Below are positions 34,003 to 43,085 of a stretch of 64,000 bases of DNA, in pieces (position 1 is the stretch's first letter; every line of letters begins with the position of its first letter). The notes beneath the pieces were generated by a model. That model made no database searches. It saw nothing but the letters and a program-made list of their open reading frames with translations, and was not told where the DNA came from. A program made the translations under genes and the position numbers. The stretch comes from Pseudomonas uvaldensis (GTDB lineage Bacteria > Pseudomonadota > Gammaproteobacteria > Pseudomonadales > Pseudomonadaceae), in assembly GCF_021271205.1 (NCBI RefSeq), contig NZ_JAIWKS010000011.1:124001-188000 (forward strand), given 5' to 3'.

Positions 34003-34281
34003 TTATTCGGGCTTGAAGCCGGGTTTGTTATTTCGGGCGCGCCATTCCTTGACTTCTTTCAGGATGCCGGCGGGGCTGTCTTCCTGGCCTTCCTTGGGAT
34101 AATAAATCACATCGGACTTTGACGGATGTTGCGTAACACGTTCGAAGTGATCTGCCAGCAAGTCCCAATATTTACTCAGAGCACAACCTTGCAATTTGGT
34201 TTTATTGTCAAAAAACTCTTCAAGGAACAGCAGAAACTCCGCCTCAGTGTAATCTTCAATACTATTTTTCAAGTTGATCAT
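34003..34281 (-). CDS. Colicin E/pyocin-type DNase immunity protein (Im-like)
   Basis: This 92-residue acidic protein is very close to the Im2/Im9 pattern: IEDYTEAEFLLFLEEFF at the start, HFERVTQHPSKSDVIYYP in the middle (the two Tyr of helix III contact the nuclease), and ILKEVKEWRARNNKPGFK at the end. It binds the exosite of its DNase partner in the cytoplasm. The ATG at 34281 lies inside the 3' end of the HNH toxin frame (20-base overlap), the usual toxin-immunity arrangement. All family-defining residues look intact, so the gene is probably functional even though its toxin lacks a 5' end. Confidence 0.92.
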   Translation of the reverse strand: MINLKNSIEDYTEAEFLLFLEEFFDNKTKLQGCALSKYWDLLADHFERVTQHPSKSDVIYYPKEGQEDSPAGILKEVKEWRARNNKPGFKPE

Positions 34282-35257
34282 TTTTCTTCGCTCCGTGTAT
34301 TCCTATATGGCATCGAGGCGTCACCACCGAAAGATTGTCCATGCCGTACACGTCCCCACCATCCGTAACCCTAATGTGATGATGAAGTTCAAAGCTCTGT
34401 CGTCCTCCAGCAACGTCAGACGCTACTGCGCGTGGGGCCACTCCATTTCGCATTTTTACTAAATTCGAATTGTTAAATTGCCGGCTCAGTTCCGCATCCG
34501 CCGCCACCGCCATCCAAAACGCCTCCCTGAACCGATGAAAGTTCGCAAACTCTCTGCCCCTCAGTTGATCCGCAATCCGATCAGGAACAGGCACACCTGT
34601 CGTCCTGGCTGCCTCCCCCAACCAAAGACCCGACACTGGCTGCCCAAACCCGAGCGCCACGCCAGGATCATCCCGCCGGTCATAAAACAGCGCATCCGGC
34701 GAAGGCAACTCCATATCCGCCGGGAACCCCGGAATACTCGCACCGGTTGGCCCCGGATCAACAGCCGGAAACGTCTCGTTTTGCGGTAGGACGGGGATTA
34801 CAGGGTTACCTGGATAAACCGGCGAAAGCGGCGGCGTAATCGGCGAGGTGGTCGGACCGAGCAGTTCAACACCCGGCGGCGCCAGGGGCGTTCGGGTGCC
34901 CGTGCCGATCGGTGGCGCCGGCCAAGGTATAACGGCCGGGACGATTCCCGGCCTGCCGTGCTCGCTGTCTGGCGTAGTGATGCTGATACGGTCGAGGTTG
35001 AACGGGTTTTCACCCAATTCCGCCCGCGCTTGATAACGCAGTTCGAACTCACGGCGTTCACCGACCCATGTGCTTTTCGGCGCATAGGGCGCAAAACCTC
35101 GTTCGATGCGCTTTTGGTTGATGTCGCCCGGGACTTTTAGGAAAACGCCACCTATCTTGTAGGATTCTGCGACACCCTCGCGGTTGGTGATCTGGAATAC
35201 GCCACGTATGATCCCTGCTATCCACCCGCCGAATAGAAACCTATGTCCCTGATAGTT
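34262..35257 (-). pseudogene. 5'-truncated HNH DNase bacteriocin (S-type pyocin/colicin E9-like C-terminus)
   Basis: The frame is open from just after a TAG at 35258-35260 to the stop at 34262, about 331 codons, but there is no ATG or GTG in its first 80 codons. The first usable start is TTG 35017. Upstream codons clearly look coding (GGVFLKVPGDINQKRIERGF and STWVGERREFELRYQAR). The C-terminus is a colicin E-type DNase: PVPDRIADQLRGREFANFHRFREAFW, RMNG-like KMRNGVAPR, SFELHHHIRV and MDNLSVVTPRCHIGIH, with the HNH histidines kept. The receptor-binding and translocation parts are missing because the frame runs straight into the start of mnhA. A deletion or orphan-module event is likely. Translation from TTG 35017 would still give a 251-residue nuclease fragment. 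Confidence 0.8.
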
Positions 35258-38167
35258 CTATTGCTTTTGCCCTTCCTCGGCAGTTGTGTCGCGGCGCTGT
35301 TGCCGCATAACGCCCGTAACGCCGAATCATTGCTGGCTGGCCTGGTCGCCTTGGCCGGCACGGTCCAGGTGGCCTTGCTGTACCCGCAGATCGCCGACGG
35401 CGGCGTGATCCGCGAGACCTATGCCTGGTTGCCCAGCCTGGGCCTGGATTTCGTACTGCGCCTGGACGGCTTTGCCTGGCTGTTTTCGCTGCTGGTGCTG
35501 GGCATCGGCACGCTGGTTTCGCTGTATGCGCGCTACTACATGTCCCCGGATGATCCGGTGCCGCGTTTCTTCGCATTTTTACTGGCGTTCATGGGCGCCA
35601 TGCTGGGGCTGGTGATTTCCGGCAATCTGATCCAGATGGTGTTTTTCTGGGAGCTGACCAGCCTGTTCTCGTTCCTGCTGATCGGCTATTGGCACCACCG
35701 CGCCGATGCCCGACGCGGTGCCTATATGGCGTTGATGGTGACCGGGGCCGGTGGGCTGTGCCTGTTGGCCGGGGTGATGCTGCTCGGGCATGTGGTGGGC
35801 AGTTATGACTTGGATCGGGTCCTGGCCGCTGGCAATACCATTCGCGCCCACGCCCTCTACCCGGCCCTGCTTTCACTGATCCTGATCGGCGCGCTGAGCA
35901 AAAGCGCCCAGTTCCCTTTCCACTTCTGGCTGCCCCACGCCATGGCCGCGCCCACACCGGTATCGGCGTATCTGCACTCGGCCACCATGGTCAAGGCCGG
36001 GGTGTTCCTCCTGGCGCGGTTGTGGCCGTCGCTGTCGGGCAGCGAACAGTGGTTCTACATCGTTGGCGGCGCGGGTGCCTGTACGCTGATGCTGGGCGCC
36101 TACTGCGCGATGTTCCAGAACGACCTCAAGGGCCTGCTGGCCTACTCCACCATCAGCCACCTCGGCCTGATCACGCTGCTGTTGGGCCTCAACAGTCCGT
36201 TGGCGGCGGTGGCAGCGGTGTTCCATATCCTCAACCACGCCACCTTCAAGGCCTCGCTGTTCATGGCCGCCGGGATCATCGACCATGAGAGCGGCACCCG
36301 CGACATTCGCAAGCTCAGTGGACTGGTGCGGCTGATTCCGTTCACGGCAACGCTCGCCATGGTCGCCAGCGCGGCGATGGCCGGGGTGCCGTTGCTCAAC
36401 GGCTTCCTGTCCAAGGAAATGTTTTTCGCCGAGACCGTCTTCATCTCCGCCACGACCTGGGTCGAACTGTCGCTGCCCATCATCGCCACCCTTGCCGGAA
36501 CGTTCAGCGTCGCCTACTCCCTGCGCTTCACCGTGGACGTGTTCTTCGGCCCCACCGCCACCGACCTGCCCCTCACCCCCCACGAACCGCCGCGCTGGAT
36601 GCGGGCACCGGTGGAGTTACTGGTGTTTGCCTGCCTGTTGGTGGGGATCTTCCCGGCCCAGGTAGTCGGTTCCCTGCTCGCCGCCGCTGCGTTGCCGGTA
36701 GTAGGCGGCCCCCTGCCTGATTACAGCCTGGCGATCTGGCATGGCCTGAACGCGCCGATGGTCATGAGCCTGGTGGCGATGTCCGGCGGCATCGTCCTGT
36801 ACCTGCTGCTTCGCAAACGATTCAAGCGCGGGCAGATCTTGCAGCCACCGCTCATTGGCCGGCTCAGCGGCAAGCGGCTGTTCGAGCGCAGCCTGGTGTT
36901 GATGATGCGCCTGAGCCGTCGGCTGGAACGGCAAATCAGCACCCGGCGTCTCCAGGCCCAACTGTTCCTGCTGGTGCTGGTCGCGGTCCTGGCCGGGCTG
37001 ATTCCGATGTTGCACAGCACGCTGGTCTGGGGTGATCGACCGAAGATTCCTGGTTCCATCGTGTTCGTCATTCTCTGGCTGCTGGCAATCGCCTGCGCAT
37101 TGGGCGCGGCCTGGCAGGCCAAGTATCACCGGCTCGCGGCCCTGACCATGGTCAGCGTCTGCGGCCTGATGACCTGCGTGACCTTCGTCTGGTTCTCCGC
37201 TCCCGACCTGGCCCTGACCCAGTTGGTGGTGGAAGTGGTGACCACTGTGCTGATCCTGCTGGGCCTGCGCTGGTTGCCACGGCGGATCGAGGACGCCTTG
37301 CCGCGCCCCAACAGCGAACGGCGTGCTCGCGTGCGTCGCCTGCGGGACTTGCTGCTGTCCTTCTCCGTGGGCGGCGGCATGGCGCTGCTGTCCTATGCGA
37401 TGCTGACACGCCAGACCCCTAACGACATTTCCTCGTTCTACCTCAGCCGGGCCTTGCCCGAAGGCGGCGGTAGCAATGTGGTGAACGTGATGCTGGTGGA
37501 CTTTCGCGGCTTTGACACCCTGGGAGAGATCACCGTGCTGGTCGCGGTCGCCCTGGCCGTGTTCGCCCTGTTGCGGCGTTTCCGGCCACCAAAGGAAAGC
37601 ATGCAGCTCCCGGCGCAACAGCGACTGCTGGCACCTGACGTGGTCACCGACCTGGTCAACCCGCGTCACGCCAGTGACACAGCCCTGGGCTTCATGATGG
37701 TGCCGTCGGTGCTGGTGCGCCTGCTGTTGCCGATTGCCCTGGTGGTGTCGTTCTACCTGTTCATGCGCGGTCACAACCAACCGGGCGGCGGCTTCGTGGC
37801 CGGGCTGGTGATGTCGGTGGCGTTCATCCTGCAATACATGGTCGCCGGCACTCAGTGGGTCGAGGCGCAAATGAGCCTGCGTCCCCTGCGCTGGATGGGC
37901 ACCGGGCTGCTCTTCGCCACGGTCACCGGTCTTGGCGCAATGGCCGTGGGTTATCCGTTCCTGACCACCCACACCTGGCACCTCGAGTTGCCGTTGCTGG
38001 GCGATATTCATGTGGCCAGTGCGCTGTTCTTCGACATCGGCGTGTATGCGGTAGTGGTCGGCTCGACCCTGCTGATCCTCACCGCCCTGGCCCACCAATC
38101 GGTGCGGGCCCACAAGCCGGGCCTGCAGGCCAAATCCACAGCCCCCGTCTCAGGAGCCGCCATCTGA
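35243..38167 (+). CDS. mnhA: Monovalent cation/H+ antiporter subunit A fused to subunit B (MnhAB/PhaAB)
   Basis: This is the largest subunit of the Mrp/Mnh/Pha Na+(K+)/H+ antiporter in the inner membrane (974 aa, about twenty helices). The NuoL-like core has FFWELTSLFSFLLIGYWHH (key Glu about residue 137) and SKSAQFPFHFWLPHAMAAPTPVSAYLHSATMVKAG with the conserved lysines. The C-terminal part (about 820-960) is a complete MnhB domain with FYLFMRGHNQPGGGFVAG. This A-B fusion defines the six-gene type. The ribosome site is poor, and the upstream region overlaps the bacteriocin remnant on the other strand. It is first in mnhAB-C-D-E-F-G and shares one base with mnhC. Confidence 0.93.
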   Translation: MSLIVLLLLPFLGSCVAALLPHNARNAESLLAGLVALAGTVQVALLYPQIADGGVIRETYAWLPSLGLDFVLRLDGFAWLFSLLVLGIGTLVSLYARYYMSPDDPVPRFFAFLLAFMGAMLGLVISGNLIQMVFFWELTSLFSFLLIGYWHHRADARRGAYMALMVTGAGGLCLLAGVMLLGHVVGSYDLDRVLAAGNTIRAHALYPALLSLILIGALSKSAQFPFHFWLPHAMAAPTPVSAYLHSATMVKAGVFLLARLWPSLSGSEQWFYIVGGAGACTLMLGAYCAMFQNDLKGLLAYSTISHLGLITLLLGLNSPLAAVAAVFHILNHATFKASLFMAAGIIDHESGTRDIRKLSGLVRLIPFTATLAMVASAAMAGVPLLNGFLSKEMFFAETVFISATTWVELSLPIIATLAGTFSVAYSLRFTVDVFFGPTATDLPLTPHEPPRWMRAPVELLVFACLLVGIFPAQVVGSLLAAAALPVVGGPLPDYSLAIWHGLNAPMVMSLVAMSGGIVLYLLLRKRFKRGQILQPPLIGRLSGKRLFERSLVLMMRLSRRLERQISTRRLQAQLFLLVLVAVLAGLIPMLHSTLVWGDRPKIPGSIVFVILWLLAIACALGAAWQAKYHRLAALTMVSVCGLMTCVTFVWFSAPDLALTQLVVEVVTTVLILLGLRWLPRRIEDALPRPNSERRARVRRLRDLLLSFSVGGGMALLSYAMLTRQTPNDISSFYLSRALPEGGGSNVVNVMLVDFRGFDTLGEITVLVAVALAVFALLRRFRPPKESMQLPAQQRLLAPDVVTDLVNPRHASDTALGFMMVPSVLVRLLLPIALVVSFYLFMRGHNQPGGGFVAGLVMSVAFILQYMVAGTQWVEAQMSLRPLRWMGTGLLFATVTGLGAMAVGYPFLTTHTWHLELPLLGDIHVASALFFDIGVYAVVVGSTLLILTALAHQSVRAHKPGLQAKSTAPVSGAAI

Positions 38168-38511
38168 TGGAAGAAGTCATCGCAATTGCAATCGGTGTCC
38201 TGGCCGCCTCCGGTGTCTGGCTGGTGCTGCGGCCACGGACCTTCCAGGTGGTCATGGGCCTGTGCCTGCTGTCCTACGGCGTCAACCTGTTCATCTTCAG
38301 CATGGGCAGCCTGTTCATCGGCAAGGAACCGATCATCAAGGATGGCGTGCCCCAGAATCTGCTGCACTACACCGACCCGTTGCCCCAGGCCCTGGTGCTG
38401 ACTGCCATTGTGATCAGCTTCGCCATGACCGCATTGTTCCTGGTGGTGCTGCTGGCCTCCCGGGGCTTGACCGGCACCGACCATGTGGACGGCCGGGAGC
38501 CCAAGGAATGA
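38167..38511 (+). CDS. mnhC: Antiporter subunit C (NuoK-like)
   Basis: This 114-residue protein has three helices and is homologous to NuoK. VMGLCLLSYGVNLFIFSMG and DPLPQALVLTAIVISFAMTALFLV are characteristic. The ATG uses the last base of the mnhAB stop (TGATG). Its own TGA overlaps the mnhD ATG by four bases, so translation is coupled through the operon. Confidence 0.93.
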   Translation: MEEVIAIAIGVLAASGVWLVLRPRTFQVVMGLCLLSYGVNLFIFSMGSLFIGKEPIIKDGVPQNLLHYTDPLPQALVLTAIVISFAMTALFLVVLLASRGLTGTDHVDGREPKE

Positions 38512-40193
38512 TGTTGACGCCTCACCTGATCGCCGCCCCCATCCTGCTGCCGCTGCTGACCGCCGCCTTGATGCTGATGCTGGGCGAAAAGCACCGTACG
38601 CTCAAAGCACGGATCAACCTGTTCTCCACGCTACTGGGGCTGGGTATCGCGGTGTTGTTGCTGCGCTGGACCCAGGACCAGGCCTTGCCCGCCTCCATTG
38701 GCGTGTACCTGCCGGGCAACTGGCAGGCGCCTTTCGGCATCGTGCTGGTGGTCGATCGCCTGTCGGCCCTGATGCTGGTACTGACCGGCATCATCGGTTT
38801 CAGCGCCCTGCTCTTCGCCACCGCCCGCTGGCACAGCGCCGGGGCGAGCTTCCATGCGCTGTTCCAGATCCAACTGATGGGTCTCTACGGTGCTTTCCTC
38901 ACGGCGGACCTGTTCAACCTGTTCGTGTTTTTCGAGGTGCTGCTGTCGGCTTCCTACGGGTTGCTGCTGCATGGCTCGGGCCGGGCACGGGTGTCGTCGG
39001 GGCTGCATTACATTTCCATCAACCTGCTGGCCTCGTCGCTGTTCCTGATCGGCGCGGCGCTGATCTACGGGGTTACCGGCACCCTGAACATGGCCGACCT
39101 GGCATTGAAAGTGCCCCTCGTCCCCGAAGCCGACCGGGGCCTGCTGCACGCCGGAGCGGCCATTCTCGCCGTGGCGTTCCTGGCCAAGGCCGGCATGTGG
39201 CCGCTGAACTTCTGGCTGGTGCCGGCGTACAGCGCCGCCAGCGCGCCGGTGGCGGCCTTGTTCGCGATCATGACCAAGGTGGGTGTCTACACGATCCTGC
39301 GCCTGTGGACGCTGCTGTTTTCCGGCCAGGCCGGTGCTTCGGCGTATTTCGGCGCAGACTGGCTGATCTATGGCGGCATGGCGACCATCGTCTGTGCCGC
39401 CATCGCCATCCTCGCGGCCCAGCGCCTGGAGCGTATGGCAAGCCTGAGCATCCTGGTATCCGCCGGTATCCTGTTGTCGGCCATCGGCTTCGCCCAGCCA
39501 AATCTTGTGGGCGCAGCGCTGTTTTACCTGGTGAGTTCAACCCTGGCGCTGTGTGCGCTGTTCCTGCTGGCGGAGTTGATCGAACGTTCACGCTCGGCCA
39601 ACGAACTGCCACTGGATGACGATGTCGATGCGCTGCCCCGCCCTCTGGAATCCCTGGAACCGCCCAAGGGCACCAACCTCGATGATGAGCAGAAGGCCGT
39701 GGTCGGACAGGTCATCCCCTGGACACTGGCCTTTCTCGGCTTGAGTTTCATTGCCTGTTCGCTGCTGATTGTCGGTATGCCCCCCCTTTCCGGCTTCATC
39801 GGCAAGCTGGGCCTGTTGAATGCACTGCTCAACCCCCTGGGGCTTGGCGAGAGCGCTGGACAGTCCGTCTCCCCTCAGGCGTGGGGCCTGCTGGTCTTGC
39901 TGATCCTCTCCGGGCTGACCTCGCTGATCGCATTCTCGCGCTTGGGCATTCAACGCTTCTGGACCCCCAAGGAGCGACCATCGCCTTTGCTGCGATCGTT
40001 CGAATGCCTGCCGATCATCGTGTTGCTGGGCCTGGGTATCGTGCTGACCTTCAAGGCCGAGCCGCTGCTGCGCTACACCCAGGAGACCGCCGAGGCCCTG
40101 AACAACCCTGAGCATTACGTGATGTCGGTGCTCGCCACCGGCGCCATCCCAAGCCCCGATGCCCGCGCCGCGTTACAGGAGGTGCAGCCATGA
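38508..40193 (+). CDS. mnhD: Antiporter subunit D (NuoM/N-like)
   Basis: This 561-residue integral membrane protein has about fourteen helices and belongs to the NuoL/M/N proton-channel family. Visible are LFNLFVFFEVLLSASYGLLLHG with the conserved Glu, AFLAKAGMWPLNFWLVPAYSAASAPVAALFAIMTKVGVY with the key Lys residues, and a Ser/Thr-rich soluble loop near residue 380 (LPLDDDVDALPRP). Two consecutive ATG codons (38508, 38511) are possible starts. It overlaps mnhC and mnhE by four bases each. Confidence 0.93.
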   Translation: MMLTPHLIAAPILLPLLTAALMLMLGEKHRTLKARINLFSTLLGLGIAVLLLRWTQDQALPASIGVYLPGNWQAPFGIVLVVDRLSALMLVLTGIIGFSALLFATARWHSAGASFHALFQIQLMGLYGAFLTADLFNLFVFFEVLLSASYGLLLHGSGRARVSSGLHYISINLLASSLFLIGAALIYGVTGTLNMADLALKVPLVPEADRGLLHAGAAILAVAFLAKAGMWPLNFWLVPAYSAASAPVAALFAIMTKVGVYTILRLWTLLFSGQAGASAYFGADWLIYGGMATIVCAAIAILAAQRLERMASLSILVSAGILLSAIGFAQPNLVGAALFYLVSSTLALCALFLLAELIERSRSANELPLDDDVDALPRPLESLEPPKGTNLDDEQKAVVGQVIPWTLAFLGLSFIACSLLIVGMPPLSGFIGKLGLLNALLNPLGLGESAGQSVSPQAWGLLVLLILSGLTSLIAFSRLGIQRFWTPKERPSPLLRSFECLPIIVLLGLGIVLTFKAEPLLRYTQETAEALNNPEHYVMSVLATGAIPSPDARAALQEVQP

Positions 40194-40678
40194 AGCGCCT
40201 GTTCCCCGCACCGTGGCTGTCCCTGGCGCTCTGGATGCTATGGCTGGTCCTGAATCTGTCCGTCAGCGCAGGCCATGTGTTACTGGGGGCGGCGCTGGGC
40301 TTTCTGGCACCGTTGCTGATGCGCCCGCTGCGACCACGCCCCATTCGTATCCGTCGCCCATGGACGGTGCTTCGGCTGTTCCTGCGGGTGGGCTTTGACG
40401 TGCTGGTGTCCAACCTGGCCGTGGCCTGGGGCGTGGTGAGCGCCGGACGCCGCCCGCCTCGCTCGCGCTTCGTCAAGGTGCCGCTGGATCTGCACGACGC
40501 CAATGGCCTGGCGGCATTGTCGATGATCACTACGGTCATCCCCGGGACCGTGTGGTCGGAACTGGCGCTGGATCGCAGCATCCTTTTGATGCATGTGTTC
40601 GATCTGGACGACGAAGCTTCGTTCATCGCCCACTTCAAGGCTACCTACGAGCGCCCCTTGATGGAGATCTTCCAATGA
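40190..40678 (+). CDS. mnhE: Antiporter subunit E
   Basis: This 162-residue MnhE protein has two or three N-terminal helices (LALWMLWLVLNLSVSAGHVLLGAALG) and a cytoplasmic C-terminal domain with TVIPGTVWSELALDRSILLMHVFD, the family signature. The ATG overlaps the mnhD stop (ATGA), and AGGAGG lies inside the mnhD end as its ribosome site. Confidence 0.92.
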   Translation: MKRLFPAPWLSLALWMLWLVLNLSVSAGHVLLGAALGFLAPLLMRPLRPRPIRIRRPWTVLRLFLRVGFDVLVSNLAVAWGVVSAGRRPPRSRFVKVPLDLHDANGLAALSMITTVIPGTVWSELALDRSILLMHVFDLDDEASFIAHFKATYERPLMEIFQ

Positions 40679-40953
40679 GCCCGCTGCTGTCCAACGCGAT
40701 CCTGTTGAGTCTGTTCCTGTTCTCCCTGGCGCTGGTACTGACCTTGTTGCGGCTGTTCAAGGGCCCCTCGGCACAGGATCGGGTATTGGCCCTGGACTAT
40801 CTGTACATCGTGGCGATGCTGATGATGCTGGTGCTGGGTATTCGTTATGCCAGCGACACCTATTTCGAGGCGGCGTTGCTGATCGCCCTGTTTGGCTTTG
40901 TCGGCTCGTTCGCCCTGGCCAAGTTCCTGCTGCGTGGCGAGGTGATCGAATGA
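40675..40953 (+). CDS. mnhF: Antiporter subunit F
   Basis: This 92-residue, three-helix MrpF/MnhF protein has the conserved GPSAQDRVLALDYLYIVAM segment and a final FVGSFALAKFLLRGEVIE. The ATG at 40675 overlaps the mnhE stop by four bases; the open frame extends upstream only as overlap. Confidence 0.92.
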   Translation: MSPLLSNAILLSLFLFSLALVLTLLRLFKGPSAQDRVLALDYLYIVAMLMMLVLGIRYASDTYFEAALLIALFGFVGSFALAKFLLRGEVIE

Positions 40954-41303
40954 ATGGGCAATTGTCGATGTGGATCGAAGGCGCAGTGGCAATCCTGCTG
41001 GTGCTCGGCAGCCTGCTCGCCCTGCTCGGGGCAATCGGTCTGGTACGGTTGAAAGACTACTTCCAGCGGATGCACCCGCCGGCCCTGGCCTCGACACTGG
41101 GCGCCTGGTGCGTGGCGCTGGCCTCGATCGTCTATTTTTCGGCGCTCAAGTCCGGGCCGGTACTGCACGCCTGGCTGATCCCGATCCTGCTGTCGATCAC
41201 CGTACCGGTGACCACCCTGCTGCTGGCCCGGGCGGCGTTGTTTCGCAAGCGCATGGCAGGGGATGATGTGCCAGCGGAGGTCAGTAGTCGCAGGAGCGAA
41301 TGA
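40950..41303 (+). CDS. mnhG: Antiporter subunit G
   Basis: This 117-residue, three-helix MnhG protein has GAIGLVRLKDYFQRMHPPALASTLGAWC, the family signature. The start overlaps the mnhF stop by four bases. It is the last gene of the operon and ends eight bases before the stop of the convergent DUF3995 gene, with no obvious terminator hairpin between them. Confidence 0.92.
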   Translation: MNGQLSMWIEGAVAILLVLGSLLALLGAIGLVRLKDYFQRMHPPALASTLGAWCVALASIVYFSALKSGPVLHAWLIPILLSITVPVTTLLLARAALFRKRMAGDDVPAEVSSRRSE

Positions 41304-41310
41304 GGTATCT

Positions 41311-41748
41311 TCAGGCCCAGGCGACCGCCAGCAACCCCGCCCCGAGCACGACACACAACGGCGAATAAACCCAGGTGTCGAGCTTGGCAAACGTCGAGTC
41401 CTTGAACTCCTTGAAGAATCCCACCAGCTCCGATTCGCCGATGGCCCGGGCGAACATCAGCAAGGCAATCGCACTGATCACCCATTGCAAGGCCCGATGG
41501 GTGACCGGCGGTGCCAGCAGGCCGACCCGCAGGCATACCAGAACGGCAATCAACAGCAGCGCCAGGGCCACCAGCAAGGTCAACCAGCCCGACGGATCGA
41601 ACGCCGGACGCAACGTGTCGCCCTGTCGCACCGGAACCTGGGGTACCACTGCCAGGACGGCCCATCGTCCGCCCAAGGCCCAATACAGATGAATCAAGCT
41701 GATGGCCGCGAACATCGCGACCAGCGACCGAGCCAATAACAGCGTCAT
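41311..41748 (-). CDS. DUF3995 membrane protein
   Basis: This 145-residue protein has four predicted helices, including the DUF3995 pattern AISLIHLYWALGGRWAV at the start and RALQWVISAIALLMFARAIGE in the third segment. Nothing is known of its function. I chose ATG 41748 because a perfect AGGAGG lies seven bases upstream; longer starts at 41781 and 41841 are not supported. It is convergent with mnhG. Confidence 0.75.
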   Translation of the reverse strand: MTLLLARSLVAMFAAISLIHLYWALGGRWAVLAVVPQVPVRQGDTLRPAFDPSGWLTLLVALALLLIAVLVCLRVGLLAPPVTHRALQWVISAIALLMFARAIGESELVGFFKEFKDSTFAKLDTWVYSPLCVVLGAGLLAVAWA

Positions 41749-41885
41749 TCGCCAGCCTCCTGGAAAAGGTTGAACATTCATCCTAGCTCGAATTTGATAT
41801 TTCGCTGGACCGGCGCAGATTGCCAGCTTCCAGCAAAACACTCATTGCCCAGGATCAAGAGTTCAACCGACCGGCGGACGAACGC

Positions 41886-42896
41886 CTACAGCTGCGCAGA
41901 CACTTTGTCCGCCACGTCCTTGGGCAGCCACGCCTGCCAGACTTGAGGATGGGCTTTGAGAAAGGCCTCGGCGGCTTCGCGCGGCGGCGTACGCTTTTCG
42001 CTCATGTCGGCCAGGGCCTTGTTCAACGGATCGATGGGCAAGTCGACCTTGCTGAAGAACTCGGCGATGTGCGGGTACTGCTTCTGGAACGGCGCCGATA
42101 CGCCGATGGACAGTTTCGAGGCCAGTGACCGGGTCGGCTTCGGATTGGAGTTGTCGGCATCGGTCAGGGTTTTCCACGCTTGGGCATCGAATGGCGGTTC
42201 CTCCAGTTGCACCAGCTTAAAGCGCCCTAGCAACGGCGTGGGCGACCAGTAATAGAACAGGATCGGTTTGCCCCGGCGGATCGACGAGGTGATTTCCGCA
42301 TCCAGCGCGGCCCCCGAGCCGCTGCGGAAGTTCACGTAGCTGTCCGTCAGGCCATACGCCTTGAGTTTCTGCTTGTTGACCACCTCGGACGTCCAGCCAA
42401 TGGGGCTGTTGAGGAAACGCCCCTTGTCGGGACTCTCCGGATCCTTGAACACGTGCTTATAACGCGCCAGGTCGCTTACGCTGCGCAGGTCCGGCGCCAG
42501 GGGCTTGATTCCCTTGGCCGGGTCGCCCTTGATCACGTACTCCGGCACCCACCAGCCTTCGGTGGCGCCCTTGACCGTGTCACCCAAGGCAATCACCTTG
42601 CCCTCGGCTTCGGCCTTGACCCATACAGGACTGCGTCCGGCCCACTCTTCGCCGATGACCTGGATATCGTTATTGGCCAGAGCGGTTTCCAGGGTAATGG
42701 TGGTGCCTGGCAATGTATCGGTTTTCAGGCCATAACCCTTTTCGACGACGACCCGCAGGATCTCGGTAATCAGGCTGCCGCTTTCCCAGTTCAGATCGGC
42801 AAAGTGGATCGGCGCCGAAGCGGCCGCTGCCGGAAGTGGCGAAACCAACACCGCGAAGGCGGCCCAGGCAGCCAGCCACTGTCGAACTCGTTTCAT
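41886..42896 (-). CDS. Orphan glycine-betaine/proline-type ABC substrate-binding protein (OpuAC/ProX family)
   Basis: This periplasmic binding protein (336 aa) has a signal peptide ending near residue 26 (PLPAAAASA). The OpuAC-domain features are HFADLNWESGSLITEILRVVVEKGYG, VIGEEWAGRSPVW, and aromatic residues for quaternary-ammonium binding (EGWWVPEY, FYYWSPTPLLG). It may scavenge betaine, choline or carnitine-type osmolytes. No permease or ATPase gene is adjacent, so it must use a transporter encoded elsewhere. Its upstream region (42897-43085) shows nothing definite. Confidence 0.85.
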   Translation of the reverse strand: MKRVRQWLAAWAAFAVLVSPLPAAAASAPIHFADLNWESGSLITEILRVVVEKGYGLKTDTLPGTTITLETALANNDIQVIGEEWAGRSPVWVKAEAEGKVIALGDTVKGATEGWWVPEYVIKGDPAKGIKPLAPDLRSVSDLARYKHVFKDPESPDKGRFLNSPIGWTSEVVNKQKLKAYGLTDSYVNFRSGSGAALDAEITSSIRRGKPILFYYWSPTPLLGRFKLVQLEEPPFDAQAWKTLTDADNSNPKPTRSLASKLSIGVSAPFQKQYPHIAEFFSKVDLPIDPLNKALADMSEKRTPPREAAEAFLKAHPQVWQAWLPKDVADKVSAQL

Positions 42897-43085
42897 CTGT
42901 TGTACCTCGTGCCAGACACAGCCATAGCTGAATGGCCCTGCGTAATTGAACGCGAGCCTACGAATAATTCAGTCAACTGACTGTAGCCGAGGTTCCAGCG
43001 AGTTCTGGTGAAAACTGTTGCCGGGTTTGGGGATTCGGAACGTGCGCGGCCTACTTCCTACATTTTTTCACGGAGCTTGCATCGA

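Noticed and set aside
36617..38113. Long His/Gln-rich open frame antisense to mnhA
   Set aside because: It is the typical shadow of Leu/Ala/Gly-rich membrane-protein codons; no start signal or motif.
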